DNA from: Sarcocystis neurona
Taxonomy: Eukaryota; Apicomplexa; Conoidasida; Eucoccidiorida; Sarcocystidae
Reading direction: 5' to 3'
Assembly (NCBI GenBank): GCA_000727475.1
Contig: KL647316.1
Span: 311,623-375,622 of the forward strand
Length of the DNA: 64,000 nucleotides
The position numbers and the translations under genes are program-made. Positions 43,008 through 53,400 of this stretch are shown one piece after another. The stretch's first letter is position 1; every line of letters begins with the position of its first letter. The notes beneath the pieces were generated by a model that was not told the origin of the DNA, did not search any database, and worked only from the letters and a program-made list of their open reading frames with translations.

Positions 43008-46000
43008 GCTTGCGGGTCGCTACGGTGACAGCACCGGATGCCACTTCTTAGGCGAATAAGGAAGAAGTCCCCGTCGCGGAAAAGAACTCCCATGAGCCTT
43101 CTTCACCCACGTGTGTCAGTTCAGCACCAGCAGAAGACGAAAATAAATACTAGACGCGCACTCAGCCACGCTGAATTTTGGGCTACAGACGAAGCAGGTC
43201 CTTAAGGTCTGTAGAGGATGGCATGCTCACAGACCGGTTCATCCAGCGCTGTCTTTTTATATCAGTCTTGATACCACCTGTGCCAGCCGCTGCTATTGCA
43301 TTCAGCACGTAAGCGGAGGGTATGATCTCAATGACTGCACTATTCTCAGTCATTTCTAATGTCGTTAGTGCTCGTTTACGGTTGAACGTTCGTCACACCG
43401 TCCTACTCCGACCTGTACCTTGTAATGTACTCTAGAGGTGAAGGCGCCGTAACTACTTCCGTTAGCTTGATTTTGTCGATGGGACGTCTTTTAACTGTAC
43501 AATGCTTTAGACTCCAAGACTCAGTCACGATCTCACTCACCTCTGGTTATAAGTGTGCACGCTTGCGTCGATGGTTGTGCCTGGTGTCGCTTCATCATTC
43601 TCGCACGCTTCGAACGCACTGGAAATACTTGCTCACTGCTGGAAATATCTAAGATAGTCGTTGTTCGTCACTTTTTAAAATGCGAATCTGCTGCCGGGCC
43701 ACGGACGGCCACAGTTAACTGTTTTTTCATACTGTGTACAATTTTCCTCTACCCCTGCCAAAGGTGGCATCCCAGCCGAATCAAGGTTGATATTACACTA
43801 TACTTAGGAAAGATAGAAGAAGTTCACATCGAACGACTACTGCGACTGCTGTTACCAGTACAGCATGGATTCCCGTTGAGACAGCTGCAATGTCCAGTAT
43901 TACGTAGAAGGCTTTGTCTCATTGTGTACCTGGTATCTATCCACATTCGTTTACTATCGCCGAAGCAGAACCATATTTATCAAACTCTACGGGTTGAGTA
44001 CCTTTTACTACTTTCAATTCCATGACTGCTAATGATGTCCGTGCGATTAACATCGTACCAACCCATTATGTGTTATTTCCCATTTCACGCAACCGTCACC
44101 GGCACGACCGTTGGTTGCCCTATGCTCCTGCTCTGGTGGTTGACTCCTACACAACTTCCACCACTCGCAGCTTCGGGATGCCACAACTGCGCAGATTGGT
44201 GTCACTACTGTAGTTGCTGCGTATTCATTACCTTGCGCAGGAAGACACCAGATAATCTTCACCATCGCAGCAAAACTTTCTTTGGCTGCGTGTGTTTTTA
44301 TGACTGCATCTGTGATTATGCCTTTCCCAGATAATTGTGCCGTTCTGAACTTGGTGCAATATCAAGTAATGTCCAACATGTCCGACTCTTCCACCTCCTG
44401 CTGTCAAGGCTACCGCTAGCACGGTGAATATTTCCATTCCCCCGCAACGAAAACGCGGACGTTGGAGGGACAGCGCTCCGTAGTGATGTTAGTACACTTA
44501 TGATCGTGTGGATCGTTCCTGCTTCACCAGGCACTAGTTTCGTGAGTTTTTCTTCTTGTACACGTTCCTCCACTCATGCTGCACCTACCCCTTTTGGAAC
44601 GCTCCCAGCAATTGAGCGCACGTGTTGCAACAGGAGAACACGCACTTGCAGCAAAAATGTAGGCGATTACGTAGGTCCACAACTGTCTACCCACAAGTGT
44701 GTACGTAAATGCATTATTGTGAGTATATAAACGACGTTAAAAGCGTTATGTCTACTCACCCACCGTGAGCATCTTGGATGCTCCTGCTACTCATTCAGTT
44801 CCGAGGAAGTTGCATTGCCGTCTAGCTGGTAGAAGCATGTGCAGCTTCTACGCGTCTGAAGGGTATAAAGTGGCATTGGATGAGGTCTCCTGCTCTGGAG
44901 AATATAGTTGCGATTCCCTGAAAATGTGACGTAAAATCTCTGCAGATAGACTGTAGTCGCGAAAAAGGATTACTACTTGCAATAGTATCTATACATGAGA
45001 CGTACCCTGCTTCATGTTGTTTCGCAAGGTGAGCGATTCTACAAGCGTAGTGGTTATGAAAGTTCGGCTGCCTCGATCCTGTTAGTGTAGTCGCGCAAAC
45101 GGATATATTTTGCAATTGATGCCTCTGGAGCTTCGACGTGGGAATAACGTTTTCTGTAAGATTAACGTCTTGTGTATGATGTCCCGAAGCTTTGAAGTGG
45201 AAATTACACTTTTCCGAGAATAATTTCTGTCTGCTCGACCTTCCAGTGACGCAGGGGACTGTAAGTTGGTGACAGCACAGTAGACACCGGATTTATTCGG
45301 ACTTGCAAGCTCCCCGAACAAGAAATTTGGCGCCTGCTGTGAAGCGCGGTATATTACACAACAGTGTTTAGAGAATACCTTCGCGCACGTGCTAGGTTTT
45401 CCGTTTTCACGGCGGCATGATGTAGGTTAATATTTATCAGAAAGTATCACTTTATGGAAAGCATTACGCGCAGCTTTACATCCCTGAAGCTGAGCGTTGT
45501 CTGCGGAAGCCAGCACTTTCGCCGGATTCCGTGCGATGACGCTGCCAAGCATGATACACCAGCCGGCCTCCAATTCCAAAAGCTGCCAACGCCGCTGCAG
45601 ATATTCACAATGTTGTAAATCTTTACACTGCATGTGTTCACGCCGCACGTCCATATGTACGCTACATACGACTGTGTAGATTGGGGGGGAGAGGGGAAAA
45701 CGCACTTATGCTGGGGAGAATCATGGGGCAAGAGTGAGAGGGTATACAGTCAAATTTCATTAAGCATCCGGCTGATGCATTAAGCTGTACGGCTGCTACT
45801 GTCAACTTCGTAATCCTGCTATCCTTGTACTTCCTTTTCTCAGATTCGCAGCGGCCTTCCTAGTATAGTACTGCAGACGCAGACGTTGCAGCTATATGTA
45901 GTGCATGTACGCGTGGTGCATTTTTATATTCCGCTACGTCTTCACGCTGAAGATTGTCTGCTCCTCCGCGCACTTCTACACACCATATTGAACAACATCC

Positions 46001-46060
46001 GTACAGTATGCTTGGCGACCAGACCCTCTGTCTGCGCAGGGTGACTTACAGGCTTTTCAC

Positions 46061-46459
46061 GTGCAGGTGAGAAATGTTCTTTACTACAGTGACATCGACG
46101 CAAAACGACATATCTGTGTGATTGTGAAGGTTACGGGAGAGAGCGCTGCGGTGCACAGAACCCACTCCGTTTCTGTACGCGTACATGGGGGGGAAAGAGG
46201 CAAAGAGGTGGAATATGTACGCATGTGTATACAACTGCAAATATCTGAATGTACGATGCTATGCGCTCACGAGACCTTTATCCGCGAGTACTTAAGCAGG
46301 TGTTACGCAGAGACACGATCATTTCGCCGACGGATCTTCTGTTCTGCACTTGTTTGGCAGCATCCCGCGCGTGCCACGCAGAGATCTCTGCACGACGTTA
46401 TTTGTCAACATGCTGAGCAAGGGATACGCATATATATATATATATATATATATGTATAA
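46061..46459 (+). CDS. Exon candidate with beta-rich composition
   Basis: After acceptor TTTTCACGTGCAG the plus frame reads VRNVLYYSDIDAKRHICVIV and continues THSVSVRVHGG, EVEYVRMCIQLQISEC and ETFIREYLSRCY before degrading into a TA tract at 46430. Alternating hydrophobic residues suggest beta strands. A donor before the TA tract is likely but not fixed. No family recognised. Confidence 0.35.
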   Translation: MQVRNVLYYSDIDAKRHICVIVKVTGESAAVHRTHSVSVRVHGGERGKEVEYVRMCIQLQISECTMLCAHETFIREYLSRCYAETRSFRRRIFCSALVWQHPARATQRSLHDVICQHAEQGIRIYIYIYIYV

Positions 46460-46690
46460 ATACACCGATCGACGGGTAGACTTGCAAGGGTGGACACATA
46501 GCGAACGTAGACACATATGTATGTAGCTATATATTTATATATATATAGAGAGAGAGAGAGCTACATACATGTCCCGACTTGGTGCCCCTTCTTCCCTACG
46601 CGTAATGTTCACTGTGCAGTCAAAAAGTGTGCATATGAACATATATGTGTATACACATATATACATATATATATTATATATATATATATG
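46428..46690. repeat. TA and GA microsatellites
   Basis: TA at 46428-46455, TA followed by (GA)7-8 at about 46530-46560, and TA/TATG at 46640-46690. Confidence 0.85.
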
Positions 46691-47174
46691 CAAACACACA
46701 TGTCTATGTCTTGTGTGGAGAAGCACGTAGATTATGGGTCACCCGCAAAGCCAGTGCTATTTCCCTCCAGAATCTCCTGTGGTCCCATAATCTCTTGCAG
46801 TCTTGTGCGCATGCAACTACATATTTCCCACTTGAATGAAAGCAGTTTCCCCAGGGTTTCAGGGCTTCTAGTGGCTACTGAGAGAGGCACACCGCTTCGA
46901 AGCGGCAGTGAGTGAGGACAGGTGATTACAGGTTTCTTCGAATAATGCCTGCTTTGAGCATAGAGTACAGTTCATAAGTGTTAAAATCCTGCTTGTCAAG
47001 GGCCAATAGTCGTCGCTACGATGTTGCAGCTTTCAGTAAACAACGATTCGCCAGTGACCAGCGGGGATATGAGCAAAACCGCACTCTGCGTTGCCGGCGG
47101 TGAGCGGCGCTTCACCGTCACGGACTGATCCACCGGCTCTCTGTGCTGCTGCTGTTGCTTAGCAGGGTACAGCT

Positions 47175-47458
47175 ATGGCAAGAGTGTCGAGGGAGTCTGC
47201 CGCTGCTGCTGTTGCACTTGCGAACACCCGCGAAACGCTGGTAGTGTTGTTGCTCCTTGCGATGTCGGTGCGATGGCCGGTGTTGCTATCGATGCTGCGG
47301 TCAGCGGGGCCATCTTCACTGTTAATGCTCGTGCCGCTCCTGTTACAGCTGTTGCGACTACCCCCCTTGCTGCTACTGCTGCTGCCGCTGGCGGTGTTCA
47401 AACGAGAGTGCCACCAGCGTATCAGGGCAGCCAGAGATATGTAACTCTGTTCCGATAG
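47175..47458 (+). CDS. Ala/Val-rich exon candidate inside repeat-poor DNA
   Basis: A plus frame reads AGVAIDAAVSGAIFTVNAR, then Ala/Thr-rich sequence, ending GSQRYVTLFR at a stop (47458). A minus Ser/Asn-rich frame also spans it. It is the only CAG/CTG-like patch in this segment. An upstream exon would be required. Confidence 0.25.
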
Positions 47459-47632
47459 TGGTGAGGCGTCACTTCATCCTCGAGAAAGCTTAGTAGAAAA
47501 CGGTTCCGTAGTTCCTCGCAGGGAGGGCGTGGGAGTGCTGGTCGGTACGTGTCCCGCCAGCTTGACACGTCATTACTTTTTCCAAGTGTACAACCAATCC
47601 ATTGATGCACAGTTCACATATCGACGTAGTTC

Positions 47633-48124
47633 ATGAGTGACAGCGAAGAGCGCGTGCAGCTGCCAGAGTGCTTGGTTCGCAGAACATGGGAGCAAACCGT
47701 GTGTGACCCGTTCATGTGCACGGGTTACACAGTGCACATGCTCCGCAGGTCGCCGGAGCAACAGGCTGAAGCGTCTTCACGTTGCAGAGCCCCTCCTCTA
47801 TATTTCAAAAGCCGGGAATCACTTTGCATCTCTTTGAATGCGCATAAATTTGACACGCGCCCTGCAACCATCTGCGTCTGCGTGGCTGGAATGCGCTCTC
47901 ATACGCAGCAAGGAGGCGGCAACCTCCAGTCGAGGTGTTCACTTGTATCGATGCGGGTACATGCATATATTCACATTTGCAGAAGTGCGGGCGTGGATCA
48001 CCAGATGACTCACCAAAATCACTCTCACACAGCCTCGAGTGGAGCTTGCACTTCGAGGTGTACTCCAACGAAAGACGTATGTGGAAAATACGCAGAAATC
48101 GGGTGCTTCTTACTTACGGAGTGA
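47633..48124 (+). CDS. 163-residue open frame with ATG start; unknown function
   Basis: ATG at 47633 (MSDSEERVQLPECLVRR) and stop after CGKYAEIGCFLLTE. Composition is balanced and Cys/His/Ser-rich toward the C-terminus (MTHQNHSHTASSGACTSRC), with no homopolymers. The length is notable for repeat-poor DNA where stops are frequent. An internal CGCAG|GTCGCC near 47749 might be a donor, so part may be intronic. No domain recognised. Confidence 0.35.
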   Translation: MSDSEERVQLPECLVRRTWEQTVCDPFMCTGYTVHMLRRSPEQQAEASSRCRAPPLYFKSRESLCISLNAHKFDTRPATICVCVAGMRSHTQQGGGNLQSRCSLVSMRVHAYIHICRSAGVDHQMTHQNHSHTASSGACTSRCTPTKDVCGKYAEIGCFLLTE

Positions 48125-48179
48125 CGCTGTATGTAGAACTACTTGTGCTGACTGTAAAGTTTTCACACGTACCTGAAAG

Positions 48180-49113
48180 ACGTCCTATATATAAATATAT
48201 ATACGTCTATATACATAGACATCTGTGTACACAAATACATGTATATGGCGACGCAACCGCGTATCAGACAGAACCCACACCGGTGGATTAGCGACCAATT
48301 AGCCGACGTGGCGACCGGAGAGCGACAGCGAAGTCCGTCGCTGGAGCACAAGCAGCTCAGTGAAACCTTTAGCAGCTACGAAACTTGTCTTTCTCTCCCT
48401 CCGCGCACCTCCGTGCGGGCAACCCGTGCCTCAGAACGACTTGGCTTTTCGTGTGTATGGTGGCGCTTGGTTTGCTGCTGCGCAGACGCTTTGCCGTAGC
48501 GGCAGCTGCGAAGAACGCTCTCGCTGCAGCTGGACTTGCTGTGGATGGCGCGTCCCAGCTGAGACTTCGTGACAGTGCCAGCAGGCAGCCGTCCGTCACA
48601 AGACGCCGATGTTTGTATATCTGTATAAGTCTGTATGCATATGTACACACAAATGTACACGAACTCAACACATGCCGTGCGCATGCACGCATATGTCTGT
48701 ATAGATACTAAAACCCGTGTGCAAGACAATGCGCCCTCTCCCTCGCTGCCTCGGCATACAAACACGCATATATATATAAATATGTATCCGTACACGGCCA
48801 AACACACACACACACACACACGCACTGAACCCTATCCACACTTCTGAAAATACCTCCACACTACGCATACATGTATTCTAGTACCTGTTGATTTCTATGC
48901 ATATATATGCACATCTATCTATATGCAAAAATGGATAGTATCCTTCGTCCTTCGCTGATGTAAGGACCGAGATATATATGCTTAGACGTCCGCGAGTGCG
49001 TCATCTACGCAGAAGACCAAGTGATCCGGACGGTGGCATCGCCGGCCTGTTGACTAGAAGGACACAGATTCTCGACACGTAACGAGTCTCGGTAAAGGCG
49101 AACGAACGGTTTT
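48180..49113. other. Spacer with microsatellites and one Ala/Ser coding-like patch
   Basis: TATA tracts at 48183-48240, ACAC at 48804-48820 and 48770-48785. A stretch at 48290-48600 is open on the minus strand as Ala/Ser (CDGRLPAGTVTKSQLGRA) and on the plus strand as Ala/Leu; status undecided. 48850-49113 shows nothing coding. Confidence 0.35.
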
Positions 49114-52100
49114 TTACGTGGTAGACTCGCTGTGCTTTTCTTCAGGAGAAAAAAGGGGCAAACGCCAGTCATTGATATACTTGTTGCCGCTGCATGCAGC
49201 TGGTTCCTCTCCCCGCAGATACTCAGCAGCAACGTCTTCCAGCGTCATGGCGCAGGCACCATATTCTTCTTCTTCAGAGATGCAAGACGCACGATCTTCC
49301 GCATCTCGACTATAAAAAATTGCTTCTTCACGCACCAGTGACGCAGCTACTGCTGCTGCGCCCCCTCGTGCGGCGATCGCCGCTGCCATTGCAGGTGCCG
49401 GTGCAGCTGCTGCTGCCGCTGCTGTCGGACGCCCCGACGGGGCTGCTGCAGCCCTCGCTGCTGTGTGTGCTGCTGAGACTCCGGCTGAAGATGCTGCTGA
49501 ACCAGAAGCAGCCGCTGACGCTGCTCGAGCTGCAGTTGCCTCCGCTGTTGTGCGCGTTGCCCTATGTGATGTTGCTGCTGCTGTGGATATTGATCTCTCC
49601 ACGACTGGGGTTGCTGGCTGCGCCACGCTTGCTGTCTCGCCCGACAAGGCGCAGACCGACCGCAAAGAAGGACAGTGCCACAGGTGAGAAGACGGTCGCT
49701 CAAAGAAGGGACAGTAGTCAGAAGGAAGCTCCCTTCTCCGCATGCGGAGGGGAGGATGAGGCAGGGGCACAGATCCTGCTGCAGTGCATGTCATGCACGC
49801 CCGCCGAACAAAGGCAACTCTCTCAGAAAGCGGGACGTGGAATTCTTCTAGCCAGTCCATTTCTTCTTCCTCCCCGCTTCCTTCTTCTACACGAGACGTA
49901 GCAGCAGTAGCAGCACTTGTCCACAGTGCTGCTGCGCCTGCCGCCTCTTTTGCTGCCTCGGATACGTCACCCTTGGAGACCGCCCTCGCTGCTGCTGATG
50001 CTGTGCCTGTTGCTACTGTTGCCGTTGCTGCATGTCTTGCTGCCGCTACCGACCTGCTATCGTCTGAGAGAGAAAGTGTTGGTTCTGCTGCCGCACGGCG
50101 TGCTGCTGGTAACGACGTGCTGCGTGCTGACGACGCTGATCCGTCGGCTCCATTTGCTGCGCTGCTACCTGGCGCAAGTACTGCAGTTCCTGTCTGCGCC
50201 TCTGCGGGAGGGGTCAATGCAGATGAATCAGTACTTCGGAAACCTGCTGGCTTTGTTGCTGTTGCATCTGTTGCAGCTGCTGCAGTCCTTGCTGCAACCG
50301 CTGCATGCGATGTTGTTGCTTCCTCGGCGTCTGCGGCTGGTCTACATGGCGTCTCTGCAGCACCCGTCGCTCTTGCTGCTAGTGGTCCAGCTGCGGTCTT
50401 TCCTTGGGCTAGTGCACCTGTCGCAGGTTCCCCAGGCGCAGTTGTAGCGGCAACTGCGGCTGCTACAAATCCACCGCGGCGAGCTGCAGAGCTAGTCTCT
50501 CGACACAGCTCTCCTGCTGCTTCTGCCTCCCCTTCATGAAGAGCGGAGCAATAGGAGCGTCCTTCTGCTTCTGTCGTGGGGCCACTGGGCGGGACAAAGA
50601 TGCGATGCATTGCCGCTTCATTTTCTGACTCAAGTGCTGCAATCCCCCCGGGGCGCGCGAGGCTGCGCCCGCGGCAGCAATCTCTTTCAAGCGACAAAGA
50701 CAGGCGACTTGGCTGACTCATAACCCCAATGCTGCAGCTGGCAGTATCGCTGCTCTCTGCTACGCTGTCCCCTGTGCTCACGCTGCTGCTGCTCAGAATG
50801 CTGCTGCTGCTGGTTGTGCTACTGTGATTGCTCCTGAGGTCGCTTCCGCTCGTTGTGCGTCCAGCAGCGGTCTCTGCGTTGCATGCGCTGCTGCTCTTCA
50901 TCGTCTTTTCTTCGCCTCCGTTTACGGGCCGCAGATCCATTGCGCTAGCGTCCGTGCCGCAAACAGCAGAACTCCACTGCTGCAGCAGGTGCTCCGCACG
51001 AGCAACAAGAACAGGAAAACGATCCCCTAGACATTGCGGCCCCGTTCTGAAGCCGTTCTCGTCTTCCTGCAGTGCTAAGGGTGGATTTCTCGTTCTTGCT
51101 GCTTCACATCGCAGCTTTGTTGTTTCTGCTGCACCTGATTGCACCGAGGCAGCTGATGCTGCAACTGGTAGCTTTGCGGCTGCTGCTGCAGCTGCTGCAG
51201 CTACCGACGCAGTACCCGTTGCAGGTGGTGGTGGCTCTGCTGCTGCAGCTGATGCCGGTGCTCGGAGTGCTTCTGAATGACGCGACTGTTGTAGTTGGCG
51301 GTTTCTTCTGTCGTGTCCGTCCTGCAATTGCTGCAGCTCCCGTGCCTCCTGCGGCTTCGACAGCCCGTCTGAGCAGTGGAAGGCAGCATGCGGTACCGCG
51401 GCACTAACCGACATACGCAGCAGCTGCCATGCGCCTATGTCGCTCCCAATGCTGTTTATTAATCGCCAGTCTCTGCTGCCTCCGGCTGCTGGGGCTGCGT
51501 GGGGCTGTTCAGACGTAATACCACACCAGCAGCAGCAGCCCCTGCTGCAGCGTCTGCAACCCAGGGGAGCAGCAGGACCTGCTGCGCCCACATGCGGTTG
51601 CAGAGGTACTGGCTTCTGCCAGTGAAATTTCCCAGTAGTAGGAATGCTGCGCGGAGCAGAGCAGCCAAGCTCAGTGGTATCTGCAGCCGCAGCAGCGGGA
51701 GCGCAGGTAGCAGTACCAGCGCTTGAGCCAAGAGCCCTAACAGCAGCATCGGTAGCAAGAGATCCAGGAAGACCCGCAGCCGCAGTGTGCCCCGCAACAG
51801 CAGCAACAGTGTGCGCAGCAGCAGCAGTAGCATCTTGAGTGGCAGCAGCAGTAAAAGCGTGAGCAGTAGCAGCGGGTGGCTGAAGGGCACGGGTCTGCGG
51901 TGGCGTGAGAGGGTACTCCGTAAAGGCGTCTTCGACGACAAGCGTCTGCTTCAGCGGAGAGGACGCGGCTGCGTACGGTGTTCTTGTGGGTCCCCGTTGA
52001 GAAGTCGCAGCTGCCGTCGCTGCAGCAGCAGGTGCTGCTGTTCCACTTGTCCATACAGACGGAGGAGACACGGCTACCAATGCGTGTGCTGCTGCCTGGG

Positions 52101-52833
52101 GAGGCCCTGCTGTTCCTGCTGACGCCGCTTGCGCTGCTGCTGGTGCAACTGACGCCGCCGCCCGAGTTGCCGGTCCGACGTCGGCTGCCGCTCGATACGC
52201 AGCTGGTGCGGCAGCTGCTGGTGAACAAGTGAGAGATGCGGCGAAGGAAGAGAAAGCCGAAGGACCGAAGCGACCGTCAAGCCAGTACGCGGGCTGGCAG
52301 GTGTCGTTGTTCAGCAGCAGCACGCTGGCACGAAAACCTCGCTGGCACGCAGGTCTGCCGTTGCCGCCGCTGCTGCTGCCGCCGTTGCTGCTGCTCCGGG
52401 GTGCCTCGAAGCATGGCGAGCTGGCGTGCAAGTTGCAGCGGTAGGAGGCGTACAAGTGACTGAGAATTCGCTTTCTGTTCCGCAACGCAGACGCAGCCGC
52501 AGAAGTGGAAGCAAGAGACGCAGCAGAGCCACCCGCAGGAGAAGAAAGAGCGCCAGCAGCAGCAGCTGCAGCAGCGGGCGAAGCAGAAGAAGAAGAAGTA
52601 GGAGCGGCAGAGGGGTCAGCAGGAGGAGCAACTGCCCCGTGAGGAGCACTACCAGCAGTAGCAGCAGCAGCGACGGAGAGAGCATTCGAACGACCAGGGG
52701 CAGAGGCACCGGAAGGGGCAATCGTGGCCGGAAGTGTAGCAGTGGCCGGAAGTGCAGCAGCGAGAGCAGCGCGAGGTGTTGCAGCAGCAGAACAGGAGAG
52801 CTGCGCGTCTTTTTTCTCGTACATGCTGCAGAA
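49114..52833 (-). CDS. Large Ala-rich protein (about 1,236 residues); unknown function
   Basis: The exon starts after a strong acceptor CTCTCCTTCTTGCAG at 52833, with the first ATG at 52824 (MYEKKDAQLSC). The longer open frame to 53295 is intronic in character. The body is poly-Ala with Ser, Thr, Pro and Gly, broken by well-mixed islands: RKRILSHLYASYRCNLHAS, PAYWLDGRFGPSAFSSFAA, KQTLVVEDAFTEYPLTPP, DWRLINSIGSDIGAWQLLR, GPQCLGDRFPVLVARAEHL and, at the end, TLEDVAAEYLRGEEPA. Ser-rich and acidic segments lie in the middle. No domain is recognised and there is no membrane segment. Ala runs are coded by GCA-type arrays in some parts and GCT-type arrays in others. The region upstream may hold the first exon, or the gene may continue from the 53.4-55.3 kb frame. 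Confidence 0.6.
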   Translation of the reverse strand, partial: FCSMYEKKDAQLSCSAAATPRAALAAALPATATLPATIAPSGASAPGRSNALSVAAAATAGSAPHGAVAPPADPSAAPTSSSSASPAAAAAAAGALSSPAGGSAASLASTSAAASALRNRKRILSHLYASYRCNLHASSPCFEAPRSSSNGGSSSGGNGRPACQRGFRASVLLLNNDTCQPAYWLDGRFGPSAFSSFAASLTCSPAAAAPAAYRAAADVGPATRAAASVAPAAAQAASAGTAGPPQAAAHALVAVSPPSVWTSGTAAPAAAATAAATSQRGPTRTPYAAASSPLKQTLVVEDAFTEYPLTPPQTRALQPPAATAHAFTAAATQDATAAAAHTVAAVAGHTAAAGLPGSLATDAAVRALGSSAGTATCAPAAAAADTTELGCSAPRSIPTTGKFHWQKPVPLQPHVGAAGPAAPLGCRRCSRGCCCWCGITSEQPHAAPAAGGSRDWRLINSIGSDIGAWQLLRMSVSAAVPHAAFHCSDGLSKPQEARELQQLQDGHDRRNRQLQQSRHSEALRAPASAAAAEPPPPATGTASVAAAAAAAAAKLPVAASAASVQSGAAETTKLRCEAARTRNPPLALQEDENGFRTGPQCLGDRFPVLVARAEHLLQQWSSAVCGTDASAMDLRPVNGGEEKTMKSSSACNAETAAGRTTSGSDLRSNHSSTTSSSSILSSSSVSTGDSVAESSDTASCSIGVMSQPSRLSLSLERDCCRGRSLARPGGIAALESENEAAMHRIFVPPSGPTTEAEGRSYCSALHEGEAEAAGELCRETSSAARRGGFVAAAVAATTAPGEPATGALAQGKTAAGPLAARATGAAETPCRPAADAEEATTSHAAVAARTAAAATDATATKPAGFRSTDSSALTPPAEAQTGTAVLAPGSSAANGADGSASSARSTSLPAARRAAAEPTLSLSDDSRSVAAARHAATATVATGTASAAARAVSKGDVSEAAKEAAGAAALWTSAATAATSRVEEGSGEEEEMDWLEEFHVPLSERVAFVRRACMTCTAAGSVPLPHPPLRMRRRELPSDYCPFFERPSSHLWHCPSLRSVCALSGETASVAQPATPVVERSISTAAATSHRATRTTAEATAARAASAAASGSAASSAGVSAAHTAARAAAAPSGRPTAAAAAAAPAPAMAAAIAARGGAAAVAASLVREEAIFYSRDAEDRASCISEEEEYGACAMTLEDVAAEYLRGEEPAACSGNKYINDWRLPLFSPEEKHSESTT

Positions 52834-53400
52834 CTGCAAGAAGGAGAGACGGTTGTCGCAGCATCTCTTTCTCCCGCTTCTGTCGCCGCGACGATACCGA
52901 GAACCCGATGCTGCGTACGCAGCAGAGCAGACCCAAGAACGCAGCACCACATCAAAGAAACTGCTCGTCTGCCCTACACGGCCCAGTGTATGCAGACTGC
53001 GGCGGTGTACATACACCCGAATGAATTTGTCCATATACACACACATCCGAGCAGACTGCTTCCCTGGATACCGGTGTTTCTGTCCACTCCTATTCCTATG
53101 CACTGCTATTCCTAGATATATACACGTGTTCGCAGCCTTAGACGAAAGGACAGAAAGACAGATATTTACGCGTGGAAGCGAACGATAGGCAGGTACGTGC
53201 TTCTGTCTATATTTCTTCTTCTCTCTCCGTATAGCGATATTCAAAAGGTACACATTCTGTAAACTGAAGGCGCTGCAAGCCTGCAAGCAACGCATACGTA
53301 GACAAACGTATAAACGTACAAATGAACAAGTGTATATACATACATATATATATATATGCAGAGACCTACCCGTATCTACCTATCTCTTTCTGCAGGCCTG
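52834..53400 (-). other. Putative intron or spacer
   Basis: Sequence upstream of acceptor 52833 has stop-poor but unnatural translation and short TA tracts (53335-53358, 53410-53430). No exon chosen. Confidence 0.3.

Larger units (their letters stand above)
41520..48290. other. Second repeat-poor (P-type) segment
   Basis: CAG arrays and microsatellite fields are nearly absent except TA/GA tracts at 46428-46455, 46500-46560 and 46640-46690 and a short Ala-coding patch at 47170-47460. Stop codons are frequent in all frames. Candidate exons are given separately. From 42115 to 42485, 43010 to 43550 and 44750 to 46050 I see no convincing gene. 43550-44750 has several short natural-looking plus frames interrupted by stops, which may be small exons or a decayed gene. 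Confidence 0.55.
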
